NCBI GenBank assembly: GCA_944389595.1
Contig: CALXMY010000005.1
Location: 1 to 45,567 of the forward strand
DNA from: an uncultured Alphaproteobacteria bacterium
GTDB lineage: Bacteria; Pseudomonadota; Alphaproteobacteria; Rs-D84
DNA: 45,567 nucleotides
Reading direction: 5' to 3'
Both the position numbers and the translations under genes were made by a program. A model generated the notes under the pieces. That model was not told the DNA's origin. It saw nothing but the letters and a program-made list of their open reading frames with translations, and searched no databases. How positions within the stretch are numbered: the stretch's first letter is position 1; every line of letters starts with the position of its first letter. Shown piece by piece: positions 8,205-16,452 of this stretch.

Positions 8205-8445
8205 AAAATTCCGGGTCACGATCACAGTCCCCCAGCCTCTTACCACCCCGCCCCTTACCACCCACGCGACGCGTCGCGCGGGGCCCGGTGTCGCCCCCTC
8301 CAACGGGGGGGGGGAACTTATTCCGCGACGAGACGAAGGCCAAGTTCCCCTCTGCGGAGGGGTGCCGGCATATTGGCCCCCGCGAAAATGATAATTTTCG
8401 TGGGTGACAGGCCGTCGGGCTGGTCATTGCAACGGGAACCGCACC
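8205..8445. other. Gene-free stretch with GC-rich palindromes
   Basis: No gene is supported. Much richer in G+C than its neighbours, it contains a perfect 14-base palindrome CGCGACGCGTCGCG (8265-8278), CCCCTC-TGCG-GAGGGG (8347-8362) and CCCGCGAAAAT-GATA-ATTTTCGTGGG (8379-8404). It joins directly to the right inverted repeat. These look like stacked mobile palindromic elements. Confidence 0.65.
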
Positions 8446-8542
8446 AATGCCCACCGCCCCCGGGCCCCGCGCAAACAAAGTTTGCGTGGGTGGAACCTGG
8501 GCGGGGGGGGGCGTGCTTTGCACGACGGGGGGTGGTGAATAC

Positions 8543-8577
8543 GAGTAACAAGTAACGAGTTACGAGCAACCAGTAAC
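8543..8577 (-). repeat. Five tandem heptamers (right copy)
   Basis: Read on the minus strand: GTTACTG, GTTGCTC, GTAACTC, GTTACTT, GTTACTC. Units 2 and 4 differ from the left copy by point changes, while the unit number is the same. Confidence 0.85.
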
Positions 8578-8592
8578 TATGTTCCCCTTGAA

Positions 8593-8617
8593 AAAAACGC
8601 CCCAATGGGGCGTTTTT
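8593..8617 (-). terminator. Bidirectional rho-independent terminator
   Basis: AAAAACGCCCC (8593-8603), loop AAT, GGGGCGTTTTT (8607-8617). It serves the minus-strand gene ending at 8619 and could also stop readthrough from the plus-strand gene ending at 8204. Confidence 0.85.
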
Positions 8618-8618
8618 A

Positions 8619-11600
8619 TTAATCCATGGTTACACTTAACACATCACCGTATTGACCGGCCTCGTCCGGGCCAATATAACATTTGATATGTTTACCAATA
8701 TCGTCCATCCATTCATCGTATGCGGCCTTTTCGGCGGCACTCAGGTTTGATGCCTGAATATCACGGGTTGCCTTGTTAACCAGGAAACCACCCGCCGCAC
8801 CAGTTAACGCGGACCCCAATACCCATCCACCGTTTCTGGACCACCACGAACCTTCTTCTGCTTTATTAGAGGCTTGGTAGCAAGCAGATTGTAAACTCCT
8901 TAAAGCAGATAATGCATCCGTTTGCGCAGTATTATAATTAGAAGTATTACCATTACCTGATTCACAAGAAGACAGTTCGCTTAACCATTTATTAACCTTG
9001 GTATTAACATCAGTTAATGCAATGTTAATATTTGAATCATCAGACTTATATGCCTCTTTTTGCACCTGGGTTAAATATGTATAACCGGTATAGGACGAAG
9101 ATGAATAATCGTTATTCTTGCTCGTTACACAAGTAGCACTATTAATAGTTGAATTAAGTTGATTAATATAAGATGTGATCTTGTCTAAATCAAATTCACT
9201 ATTAGTTTTATTATTCGACAATCCTTTGAACAAAGTGCCCTTTTGGATGCCGGATCCCAAATATGCGCCACCAGCCGTACCAGCAACCGTGCCCAACAAT
9301 GTTGTCCAGAATTCTGTTCTGCTTTGATTGGCACGCATTGATGCAGTTGCGTCGTCGGCAACAGATTGCGCAATGTCATCCAAATCTTCGGCCGGAATCC
9401 AGCTGCCACATGTGAAGGAATCACCAACCGCGAAATATGCATTTGTCCAATTTGCGTTTCTCATGGCCTCTTGGATTTTTGCATCATCGGATTGAATTGT
9501 CACGCGCACCGCACAGAATGAACCATACAATTCGTTACTGGGGTCGATATTGTTACGTGTCAATCCATTAACATTATAATCATTTGGCACACGGTTATTT
9601 CTTAACTTGGCCCACATAAATGTGCTGCCTGTGTCGCGGCCTGTCATAATACCACCATTATTTGCCGCCATGCACATATTCTGTTCCTGGGTCAATTTGC
9701 TGTTATATATGGCCTGGGCCTCTTTTTCCAAATCATAAATCAGTTCACTGAACATTGTTTCCACAACCAAATCCTGTTGATGCGCAGTGCTGGAAATATA
9801 AATCGGTTCATCAAACACTTCGCCATTATCAGCCACAGTATCACATATGCCCTGGTTGCCTTCGTCTGAACGACACAACGCATTTCCATTCATATCAGTG
9901 GCACGAACCTGGGTACCATTTTCAACATCACTTAATGTCACCGACGAACCGGCATCCAACCAACCCGAACGAACACTGGATGTGCCCGCACCCCATGATG
10001 ATGTGGAACTTTTATTTTGAGTATTCATTTTTGCCGTTTCAATTGCCAAATGTTCCTGGCATACGTCGGCGTTTTTAACCGTGTCCAGGCACAATCCCAA
10101 CACGATTGTATAATCCAACACACCGCCAACCTTGTTCATGCTGTTATCGAACGATGCCGTACCGGTATTGGTTAACGATGAATAAATGTCCGTACGATTG
10201 CGATAGCAATTTGTATATTCATCACCACACATCGATTTTACACAACTTTTTGCAACGTTTTCGCAACGTGTACGCATTTGTGCAATTGCAGCATCACTGT
10301 AACTGGTGGCCAATGACGCATTCAATGATGCAATCACACCAATCGGGTCACCGCTGCGACGGCTGTATTCAGGGAATAATGTTTCAAATGCATTATTGTC
10401 AATATACGAATATGAATACCCGCCGACATCGTCCGGATTTGCGGCCGCATATTGACAGTTGGCATCAGTGTTAACAATTGCCTCGCACCCGGTTTTAATT
10501 TCATCATAAACATTGGAATTGTTGATTGTTTTATCCGTTGCGCCAAACACCTGGGAATAACATGCCGCACCGGAACCACTGCCACAAACACGCATGACGC
10601 ATGACGCGATTGTTTCACTGCAGTTTGCCTTGGCCTCGGTATCAAATTCCTCCATAATTTCGGCAATTTCACCCTTCATCGATGAATTCATACGTGCCGC
10701 GTATGCATCGGCAAATACAGCCTCTTGTTCATCCATATCGCTTAACTGTGATGCAGTTGGGGTTTTGCCCATAAATGTCATATAGCAATATTTATTTGAA
10801 CCAATTGTATTAAAGCATTCATTTTTAATATACGATTGAACCGACGAATTTGTAATCGTTTCGGTTAAATTGGTTAATGCAGACGTGCTTTGTGTAACCA
10901 ATGATGCATTTTGCGCAACCGTTGATAAGCTTTGCGCGGTATTTGTATTTAATACACCCGCCTTTATCGCATCGGCCAATTGCGCCGTGGCAACCGATGA
11001 ATCAGCAATACATTTATATGGATTTTGTGTACATGCGTTCAATATACATTGATCGACAACCTTGTAACATGTGGAAACCGCATTTACCGCGGCCAGTGCC
11101 GCACCCTCGGATATCATAATACCGATACGACTGGTTCCGGATGGTGCAACCTTGGTATTTGTAGAGCCGAATAATTCAATTTTACCCTCGCTTTGGCAGC
11201 GGGCCAACGTCGAATCGCAATAAACCATTTGTTTTCTGAATTCATTGCTGGTGGTGCATAATTCAAAATCCGCACCACAAACATTATCACGCTGTAAACA
11301 TGTTGTATAGCGACGAACACAGTCACTGGTATTATATGTATTTGAAATCGCCGCCCCGGCAATCATTTGACCCAAAACACTGCCATCTGTGGGGTATACG
11401 TAATCAGTAACCTCGTCATATTCATTTTTGGTTTTAATATTGGACAGTGCAGTCGTAGATGACGTTCCGAACAATGCATTTATACCAGATGCGGTACATT
11501 GTGCCAATGTGCTTAAACATTTTGGCATTTGCGCATGGAATAAAACATCAGTGGTACATTCTTCGAAATTGGGACCACATGCATTTGTATCCTCCAGACA

Positions 11601-11828
11601 TGATGTGTATGCCTCTATACATTCGGCATTGTCCAACAAACTGGACGACGATGTTGTCGATGATGTCGTGCCGGATACAGACGTGTTTATATACGCCGTC
11701 ATCGTCGGCAAACGACGCGACGCAGCGGTCGTTGTCATTATTGCACCGGGACGCGCCGTTAATGCGTACGCCGCCGGAACAATGCTGCAAACCGCCACAA
11801 ACCCACATATTTTTTTCAGAAGATTCAT
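8619..11828 (-). CDS. Large secreted cysteine-rich repeat protein
   Basis: A 1069-aa exported protein of unknown function. GGAG precedes ATG 11826-11828 by 8 bases; a GTG three codons upstream is less well placed. The signal peptide ends near VPAAYA (residue 21). Two copies of a six-cysteine module lie exactly 100 residues apart: C70, 77, 84, 91, 104, 111 and C170, 177, 184, 191, 204, 211, each followed by LFG at 119-121 and 219-221. Later Cys clusters follow C-x6-C-x4-C-G (ASCVMRVCG, KSCVKSMCG). Two Gly/Ala-rich stretches near the C-terminus (LLGTVAGTAGGAYLGSG; WVLGSALTGAAGGFLV) look like membrane-active or glycine-zipper segments. It is transcribed alone. The repeated disulfide-prone module suggests a cell-surface or secreted structural protein. 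Confidence 0.75.
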   Translation of the reverse strand: MNLLKKICGFVAVCSIVPAAYALTARPGAIMTTTAASRRLPTMTAYINTSVSGTTSSTTSSSSLLDNAECIEAYTSCLEDTNACGPNFEECTTDVLFHAQMPKCLSTLAQCTASGINALFGTSSTTALSNIKTKNEYDEVTDYVYPTDGSVLGQMIAGAAISNTYNTSDCVRRYTTCLQRDNVCGADFELCTTSNEFRKQMVYCDSTLARCQSEGKIELFGSTNTKVAPSGTSRIGIMISEGAALAAVNAVSTCYKVVDQCILNACTQNPYKCIADSSVATAQLADAIKAGVLNTNTAQSLSTVAQNASLVTQSTSALTNLTETITNSSVQSYIKNECFNTIGSNKYCYMTFMGKTPTASQLSDMDEQEAVFADAYAARMNSSMKGEIAEIMEEFDTEAKANCSETIASCVMRVCGSGSGAACYSQVFGATDKTINNSNVYDEIKTGCEAIVNTDANCQYAAANPDDVGGYSYSYIDNNAFETLFPEYSRRSGDPIGVIASLNASLATSYSDAAIAQMRTRCENVAKSCVKSMCGDEYTNCYRNRTDIYSSLTNTGTASFDNSMNKVGGVLDYTIVLGLCLDTVKNADVCQEHLAIETAKMNTQNKSSTSSWGAGTSSVRSGWLDAGSSVTLSDVENGTQVRATDMNGNALCRSDEGNQGICDTVADNGEVFDEPIYISSTAHQQDLVVETMFSELIYDLEKEAQAIYNSKLTQEQNMCMAANNGGIMTGRDTGSTFMWAKLRNNRVPNDYNVNGLTRNNIDPSNELYGSFCAVRVTIQSDDAKIQEAMRNANWTNAYFAVGDSFTCGSWIPAEDLDDIAQSVADDATASMRANQSRTEFWTTLLGTVAGTAGGAYLGSGIQKGTLFKGLSNNKTNSEFDLDKITSYINQLNSTINSATCVTSKNNDYSSSSYTGYTYLTQVQKEAYKSDDSNINIALTDVNTKVNKWLSELSSCESGNGNTSNYNTAQTDALSALRSLQSACYQASNKAEEGSWWSRNGGWVLGSALTGAAGGFLVNKATRDIQASNLSAAEKAAYDEWMDDIGKHIKCYIGPDEAGQYGDVLSVTMD

Positions 11829-11854
11829 TCGACTCACTCCATACTTATTGACTA

Positions 11855-11883
11855 ATTATAACATAAAATCATAACCTAGACAA
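11855..11883 (-). promoter_or_regulatory. Predicted promoter of the 1069-aa protein gene
   Basis: Minus strand TTGTCT (11878-11883), 17-base spacer, extended -10 TGT-TATAAT (TATAAT at 11855-11860). The leader contains the GGAG site used for ATG 11828. Confidence 0.65.
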
Positions 11884-11923
11884 AGAAAAAATACACGAAA
11901 TATTAAAAACTTTTTATAAAATA

Positions 11924-11940
11924 TGGGGGCACTGCCCCCA
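11924..11940 (-). terminator. Rho-independent terminator of the prepilin-rluD operon
   Basis: TGGGGGC-loop-GCCCCCA directly behind the stop at 11941, followed on the minus strand by ATATTTTAT. The T-tract is imperfect. Confidence 0.75.
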
Positions 11941-12903
11941 TTATTCTGTTTCGTCCAATATCGCCTTTAATTCCATCATATCGGGTGGCATATGCGATTT
12001 AAAATGCATTTGCACGCCAGTTACCGGATGTGCGAAATCCAAAATCTGGGCATGCAACATTTGACCGTTATGTGTTTTTAAAAAATCCAACAGTTCCGGA
12101 TTTTTCACACTGGCCAATCGGGACGACACCCGCCCATATAATGGATCACACAAAACAGGGAATCCATGCGCCGACAAATGAACACGTATTTGATGGGTGC
12201 GCCCCGTCATTAATGTGCAACGAAACAACGAAACACCCGCATGCGGCCATACATCGGCAACATTTACAATTGTATGCGCGACCTTGCCCCCGGTTTTAAC
12301 CATGGTCATTTTTTGACGATTACGCGATGAACGCGCGATATTACCCGTGATATCCGCACCATCCCAATTTGGCACACCCCAAACAAAGGCAATATATTTA
12401 CGCGTTAAATCATGTGATGAAAATGTTTTTACCAATCCGCGAAACGCCGCATCCGATTTTGCAAACACCATAACGCCACTGGTATCCTTGTCCAAACGAT
12501 GAACAACGCCCGGTCGGGTTGCACCACCCAATGTTGACAAATGTGTATGCGCCAATATATTTTGGACCAATGTACCGGTTTTGTTACCGGCCGATGGATA
12601 CATAACAACGCCACGCGGTTTATCAATTACAATTATATCATCATCTTCGAATAAAATATTTAAATCAAAATCGGTTGAGATATTTTCCGCCGCCACATTT
12701 GTTTCCCGATGCAAAATTTCAACAACAACCGTATCGCCCGCACGCAGCCGCGACGAAAATTTTTGTGTTGGCGTATCATTTAAAAACACATTAAATCGTT
12801 GAATTTCACTGCGCGAAAATTCGGGCATACATGTAACCAAAAACTTATCCAGGCGCGTGCCGGCATCCAAATCTGTGGCAATAAATTTACGTATTTCGTG
12901 CAT
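11941..12903 (-). CDS. rluD: RluD/RluA-family 23S rRNA pseudouridine synthase
   Basis: A 320-aa enzyme that isomerises uridine to pseudouridine in large-subunit rRNA. Residues ~10-60 form an S4 RNA-binding domain (AGTRLDKFL...SRSEIQRF). The catalytic motif VHRLDKDTSGV gives Asp138, and TGRTHQIRVHL lies downstream, as in RluA-family enzymes. Length and domain order fit RluD; RluC or RluA-type specificity cannot be excluded by eye. ATG 12901-12903 is preferred over the in-frame TTG two codons upstream. It is the last gene of a long minus-strand operon, 9 bases after the secreted protein gene, and is followed by a strong hairpin. Confidence 0.88.
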   Translation of the reverse strand: MHEIRKFIATDLDAGTRLDKFLVTCMPEFSRSEIQRFNVFLNDTPTQKFSSRLRAGDTVVVEILHRETNVAAENISTDFDLNILFEDDDIIVIDKPRGVVMYPSAGNKTGTLVQNILAHTHLSTLGGATRPGVVHRLDKDTSGVMVFAKSDAAFRGLVKTFSSHDLTRKYIAFVWGVPNWDGADITGNIARSSRNRQKMTMVKTGGKVAHTIVNVADVWPHAGVSLFRCTLMTGRTHQIRVHLSAHGFPVLCDPLYGRVSSRLASVKNPELLDFLKTHNGQMLHAQILDFAHPVTGVQMHFKSHMPPDMMELKAILDETE

Positions 12904-12912
12904 ATTCAAATA

Positions 12913-13395
12913 TTATATTTCATCCCAATCGGGGCCCCTGTCGCATTTGGCCAAATCAATTGTTAATTCGCGTCCCGATGATTCCACCGGACAAATTAAA
13001 ATTCCGGTACTTTGTGCCTGGTCCGCATCACGGGTGGCATTACGCCATGTAAATTTTATTTCATCCGGCGCATACAGACACGCAATTCGTAACTCGCCAT
13101 CATGCTTATTATTTGGACCGACCCAAATACGAACACCATCACCCAATCCATAACATGGAAAGCCATCCAAATAATACAAAACCAACCCGCGCCCAACAAT
13201 CCCAGACGATGAAATAAATTCCCCGCGATATTCGGAATAACGCAGACCGGTCAAAGCCTCCCAATCCGTACTGGTGGAAAAAATGCTGACCCGTGGTGTG
13301 GCAACAGGTTTATCCCCGGGTGTGCCGGTATCAGCCGCATGCGCATGCGTTAATAAAATCAATCCGGCAAAAATCCCAATTAATATTTTTTTCAT
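12913..13395 (-). CDS. Small secreted protein of unknown function
   Basis: 160 aa with signal peptide MKKILIGIFAGLILLTHAHA. The mature part is beta-rich with aromatic residues and four Cys (FPCYGLGD, RIACLY, ILICPV, AKCDRG), likely two disulfides. I do not recognise the family. It starts one base after the stop of the zinc-ribbon gene and nine bases before rluD, so it is part of the prepilin operon, which suggests a periplasmic or surface role connected with those pilins. Confidence 0.7.
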   Translation of the reverse strand: MKKILIGIFAGLILLTHAHAADTGTPGDKPVATPRVSIFSTSTDWEALTGLRYSEYRGEFISSSGIVGRGLVLYYLDGFPCYGLGDGVRIWVGPNNKHDGELRIACLYAPDEIKFTWRNATRDADQAQSTGILICPVESSGRELTIDLAKCDRGPDWDEI

Positions 13396-13396
13396 T

Positions 13397-13906
13397 TCAG
13401 TTTTCCTGGGCTTCTAATTCAACGGCAATTTTATCAACATTTGTCACAGGCACCGACAACGTATGTAAAAATTGGACATTACCACCCGCATCAACCAATG
13501 TTGCCGACGGCATAAAATGTTGACGTTCAATTACATTGCCCGATGCATCATATGAAATAACAACCAATCCAGGAACACCATAAATCTGATCCGACCGATT
13601 TACAACACGCCCAGATACAACAAATCGCGTAACATCATCGTCATCAGTTGTGGTTGTGACATCAACCAATTCCGCGATTAATGGCTTTTCCTGTATTTCA
13701 GCAACCCTGTTTTGATATAAAACCGCAACCGCAAACACAACCGCCGCCAACAGCGCACATACGGCCGCGATAAAAACCAATACAGACCCACGACGTGGCG
13801 GCATCGACACATTCCACGTATGTCCACACACAGCGCACTTTACAGGGCCATTTGGCACGCGGTCCAATGAATATTCTGTTTTACAAAAATCACAAATTGT
13901 TTTCAT
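13397..13906 (-). CDS. Zinc-ribbon, single-pass membrane protein
   Basis: 169 aa. Residues 1-35 hold CDFC and CAVCGHTW, a four-cysteine ribbon of the MJ0042/zinc-ribbon type. A transmembrane helix follows at about 42-65 (VLVFIAAVCALLAAVVFAVAV), then a beta-rich outer domain (FVVSGRVVNRSDQIYGVPGL), similar in layout to alphaproteobacterial DUF3426 proteins. The cytoplasmic ribbon with an extracytoplasmic domain suggests an envelope sensor or assembly factor, but no function is established here. It has its own promoter-like sequence inside the end of the preceding prepilin gene; no Shine-Dalgarno is seen. Confidence 0.72.
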   Translation of the reverse strand: MKTICDFCKTEYSLDRVPNGPVKCAVCGHTWNVSMPPRRGSVLVFIAAVCALLAAVVFAVAVLYQNRVAEIQEKPLIAELVDVTTTTDDDDVTRFVVSGRVVNRSDQIYGVPGLVVISYDASGNVIERQHFMPSATLVDAGGNVQFLHTLSVPVTNVDKIAVELEAQEN

Positions 13907-13914
13907 TACGATAA

Positions 13915-13942
13915 TTTATACCACAAATTATTCCAAATTCAA
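13915..13942 (-). promoter_or_regulatory. Predicted internal promoter before the zinc-ribbon gene
   Basis: Minus strand TTGAAT (13937-13942), 16-base spacer, TGG-TATAAA (TATAAA at 13915-13920), with ATG 8 bases further on. The -35 lies inside the last codons of the prepilin gene. Confidence 0.45.
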
Positions 13943-15250
13943 CATACGATATTTTGCCCGCACAGTTGTTTGAATTTCGCGAATCGCATTCATATAATCT
14001 GATACCGTGGCATTTTTATTTGTAACCACCGCATTAAATATTTGCCCGGATTCGGTACCTGTTGCGTTTTCGTCGTATATAACCTGGCCCGCCATGTCAG
14101 TTAATATTTCCAATGACATATCAAACATATTTGCCGTTCCGTTTGCAACATCCCAATAAAAATCAGGATTGGTTGAATCTTCGATTCTGTCATATACGAC
14201 CAAACGCGGCGTAATTGACCCGGCAAATCCAACGGTAACAAACATTGCACTGATATTACCCGCCGTCATATCAACAGTTTTATTTACCGTTAATACGGCC
14301 GGGCCGGAATATGCATCAGATATTGACAGTCCGCCCAATGTCATATTTGATACCCATAAATCCCCGGTTGTAAAACTGGTAAATTTTCCCAAATCTGCCA
14401 GTGCAAAATTCTTTGCAATCTCCATGGTGCGGGAATCAGATGATAACACGCCGGAAACAGTCGCATTTTTAATGGCCATCTGATTATCTAATGTTGTTCT
14501 GTTTTGAAATATTACATTTTCAGCCACCGCACTGCCCAATGTTACGGTTTCACTAAATTCGGCCGCATCGGTATCAAAAAACGACGCATTTGTTATATCA
14601 TGCCCGCCTAAATTTAACGCTGATTGCATTGTTGCATCAGATTGTGAATCAGTCGGAACACGATATAAATATAACGCATTATCCCGATTAACAGCGGTTG
14701 TTTCAACAATGCCATCGGATATATTTAATCCCAAATCAATTGTATCAGCGCGCCATGCACCAAATGTACCGTATGCACGATTGCCCTCGATAAATCCCAT
14801 TTCGCCACCACCAATGGCGACAATTTCGCGTGTACGCATAGGATTTATTTCATCAGATGAAAATACAATTATTCCCTGTAACGTCGCACGATTTTCAACA
14901 TCGTTTGATTTTAATACACGCAATTGATATTGACCACTGGTATCACCCACCAAATCAGCCCCCAATCCATACTGGGCCAAATCAGATAAATTCACACGCG
15001 TAATATTTCGACCAACCGTGTTTAATAATTTTTCGCGATTATCAAATATGTATCGTTCCAGCGCAGATTGTATTTCAGACATCTGTTTTGTAATTGCAAT
15101 ATTTTCAGCCCGCTGCACAACCCCCTGTTGATACTTAAATATAAACGGCATAATAATTGCGGCCAATGCGACACTCATTAACAATTCAACCATCATGGAA
15201 CCATGTTGGGAATTTCGGGATTCTGTAAAAATGCGTTTTATATTAATCAT
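13928..15250 (-). CDS. PilV-like type IVb prepilin (third of three)
   Basis: 440 aa. A prepilin leader ends in G before SMMVE, with the canonical Glu at +5, then a hydrophobic helix (LLMSVALAAIIMPFIF). Residues ~55-75 (ALERYIFDNREKLL) and the later pattern of a hydrophobic strand, IVAIGGGEMGFIEGNRAYG and TFGAWRAD match the order seen in PilV-type pilus-tip adhesins of conjugative IncI pili. A fibre-like NLGGHDITNASFF follows at ~215. ATG 15248-15250 overlaps the stop of the previous prepilin as ATGA, so the two are translationally coupled. The C-terminal half is beta-rich and differs from its two paralogues. PilV identity is by pattern and should be read as family-level. Confidence 0.72.
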   Translation of the reverse strand: MINIKRIFTESRNSQHGSMMVELLMSVALAAIIMPFIFKYQQGVVQRAENIAITKQMSEIQSALERYIFDNREKLLNTVGRNITRVNLSDLAQYGLGADLVGDTSGQYQLRVLKSNDVENRATLQGIIVFSSDEINPMRTREIVAIGGGEMGFIEGNRAYGTFGAWRADTIDLGLNISDGIVETTAVNRDNALYLYRVPTDSQSDATMQSALNLGGHDITNASFFDTDAAEFSETVTLGSAVAENVIFQNRTTLDNQMAIKNATVSGVLSSDSRTMEIAKNFALADLGKFTSFTTGDLWVSNMTLGGLSISDAYSGPAVLTVNKTVDMTAGNISAMFVTVGFAGSITPRLVVYDRIEDSTNPDFYWDVANGTANMFDMSLEILTDMAGQVIYDENATGTESGQIFNAVVTNKNATVSDYMNAIREIQTTVRAKYRMLNLE

Positions 15251-16452
15251 TGTTGTATTTCCCGGGGTGGTGCATCCATCCAATCCGATGCCATTATCGC
15301 ATCAAATTCACCGGCCGATGGTGATGGCGGCACGGTTGCACGCGCCAAATTCAGTACCGTAAAACGTGGCGGTGTTAATGATGGGAAAATCCAATTCCCC
15401 AACTTGATTGGTGCGGTTGTTGACATTAATAATTCACCAGATACGGTTAAGCCGAAATCCTCGTAAAATATTATTTCTTCGGTGGACAAATATGACGTTA
15501 TCACCGTGTGCGCAACAATACCGGTAAAACCACTGATTGTTCGTGTGGCATCAGATTTCAACGTTAACGTATTACTAATATTTACCGTATTTACAACCGT
15601 TGCCCTGTCGGTAATTATACGACCCGATGTTGTATATTTTCCATCATTCATGGTATCGGCGTAAATATTTCTGAACCCGGAAACGTCACCCGTTACACGC
15701 ATGGAATCAAATGATGCCATATCGCCATCCAAATTTGCACCGGACGAAAAATATAACGTATCAGCCCCCAACCCCGTCGCATTTACAAATTGTGCCGACA
15801 AACCCGTGACATCGGCCGATTTTGCAATTACACCGCCAATATCATATACACGATTTTTATTCATATCCAAATCGCGCATCATTGTGTTCAGATTGTCTTC
15901 GCCCGTTGAAGTACGATGTAAATATTTTGTTTTATCTTCGCCTTCTAAATCATGTGATATATGATAGATTAAATTACCGGCCTTGAAATCAGGTGCAGAT
16001 ACCGCCCATGTCCGCCCGTATGCAATTCCATCATTTCCAACCACCGCGGCATCGGTACCAATATGTCGCGCAACACGTGTTGTTCGTAAATCTGTATCAT
16101 CCAAATCAAACGCCAAATAAACATCGGTTATTGTTGCGCCATTGACAACATATTTATCAATAAATCCGGCCGTGGGTTTGGTTGATATTTCATCCAATTC
16201 ATCATCTGATAATTTTATTTGCGCCACATCGGGCCAATCACCCTGATTTAATCGCACGAAATTCAACACCGGATTACGCAATTCAATAATTTCATTTGCC
16301 GCCGCCATATCGCGCAATGTGTCATTTGTATCGGAAATCTGGCTGTATAAAAAAGGCGTTGCCATTGCAACAATTGCCATGGCCAGTAATACTTCCAACA
16401 TACTGGCACCATACGAGTCTGATAAAAAATTCGTTTTACATACAGTTATCAT
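15247..16452 (-). CDS. PilV-like type IVb prepilin (second of three)
   Basis: 401 aa. Leader MITVCKTNFLSDSYG is followed by ASMLEVLLAMAIVAMATPF with Glu at +5, a standard prepilin peptidase site. The region IAYGRTWAVSAPDF corresponds to the AYGTFGAW motif of the downstream paralogue, and DLDMNKNRVYDIGG to its NLGGHDITN. The start overlaps the end of the first prepilin gene by 17 bases, and its own stop overlaps the next start. The protein should sit in the inner membrane before processing and then join a pilus or pseudopilus. Confidence 0.72.
   Translation of the reverse strand: MITVCKTNFLSDSYGASMLEVLLAMAIVAMATPFLYSQISDTNDTLRDMAAANEIIELRNPVLNFVRLNQGDWPDVAQIKLSDDELDEISTKPTAGFIDKYVVNGATITDVYLAFDLDDTDLRTTRVARHIGTDAAVVGNDGIAYGRTWAVSAPDFKAGNLIYHISHDLEGEDKTKYLHRTSTGEDNLNTMMRDLDMNKNRVYDIGGVIAKSADVTGLSAQFVNATGLGADTLYFSSGANLDGDMASFDSMRVTGDVSGFRNIYADTMNDGKYTTSGRIITDRATVVNTVNISNTLTLKSDATRTISGFTGIVAHTVITSYLSTEEIIFYEDFGLTVSGELLMSTTAPIKLGNWIFPSLTPPRFTVLNLARATVPPSPSAGEFDAIMASDWMDAPPREIQQ

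Larger units (their letters stand above)
8446..8617 (-). repeat. Right copy of the ~170-bp inverted repeat
   Basis: Reverse complement of 3137-3306 with few differences, including the terminator hairpin at its outer end. The two copies point at each other and enclose about 5.1 kb with three genes. Confidence 0.85.

Noticed and set aside
8113..8605. Minus-strand open frames through the right repeat region
   Set aside because: Repeat-derived, Pro/Gly/Arg-rich and partly overlapping the 3' end of the LRR/kinase-like gene.
3137..8617. Transposon or integron with the repeats as ends
   Set aside because: No transposase or integrase is encoded inside and no flanking target duplication was seen; the repeat is treated as an intergenic element.
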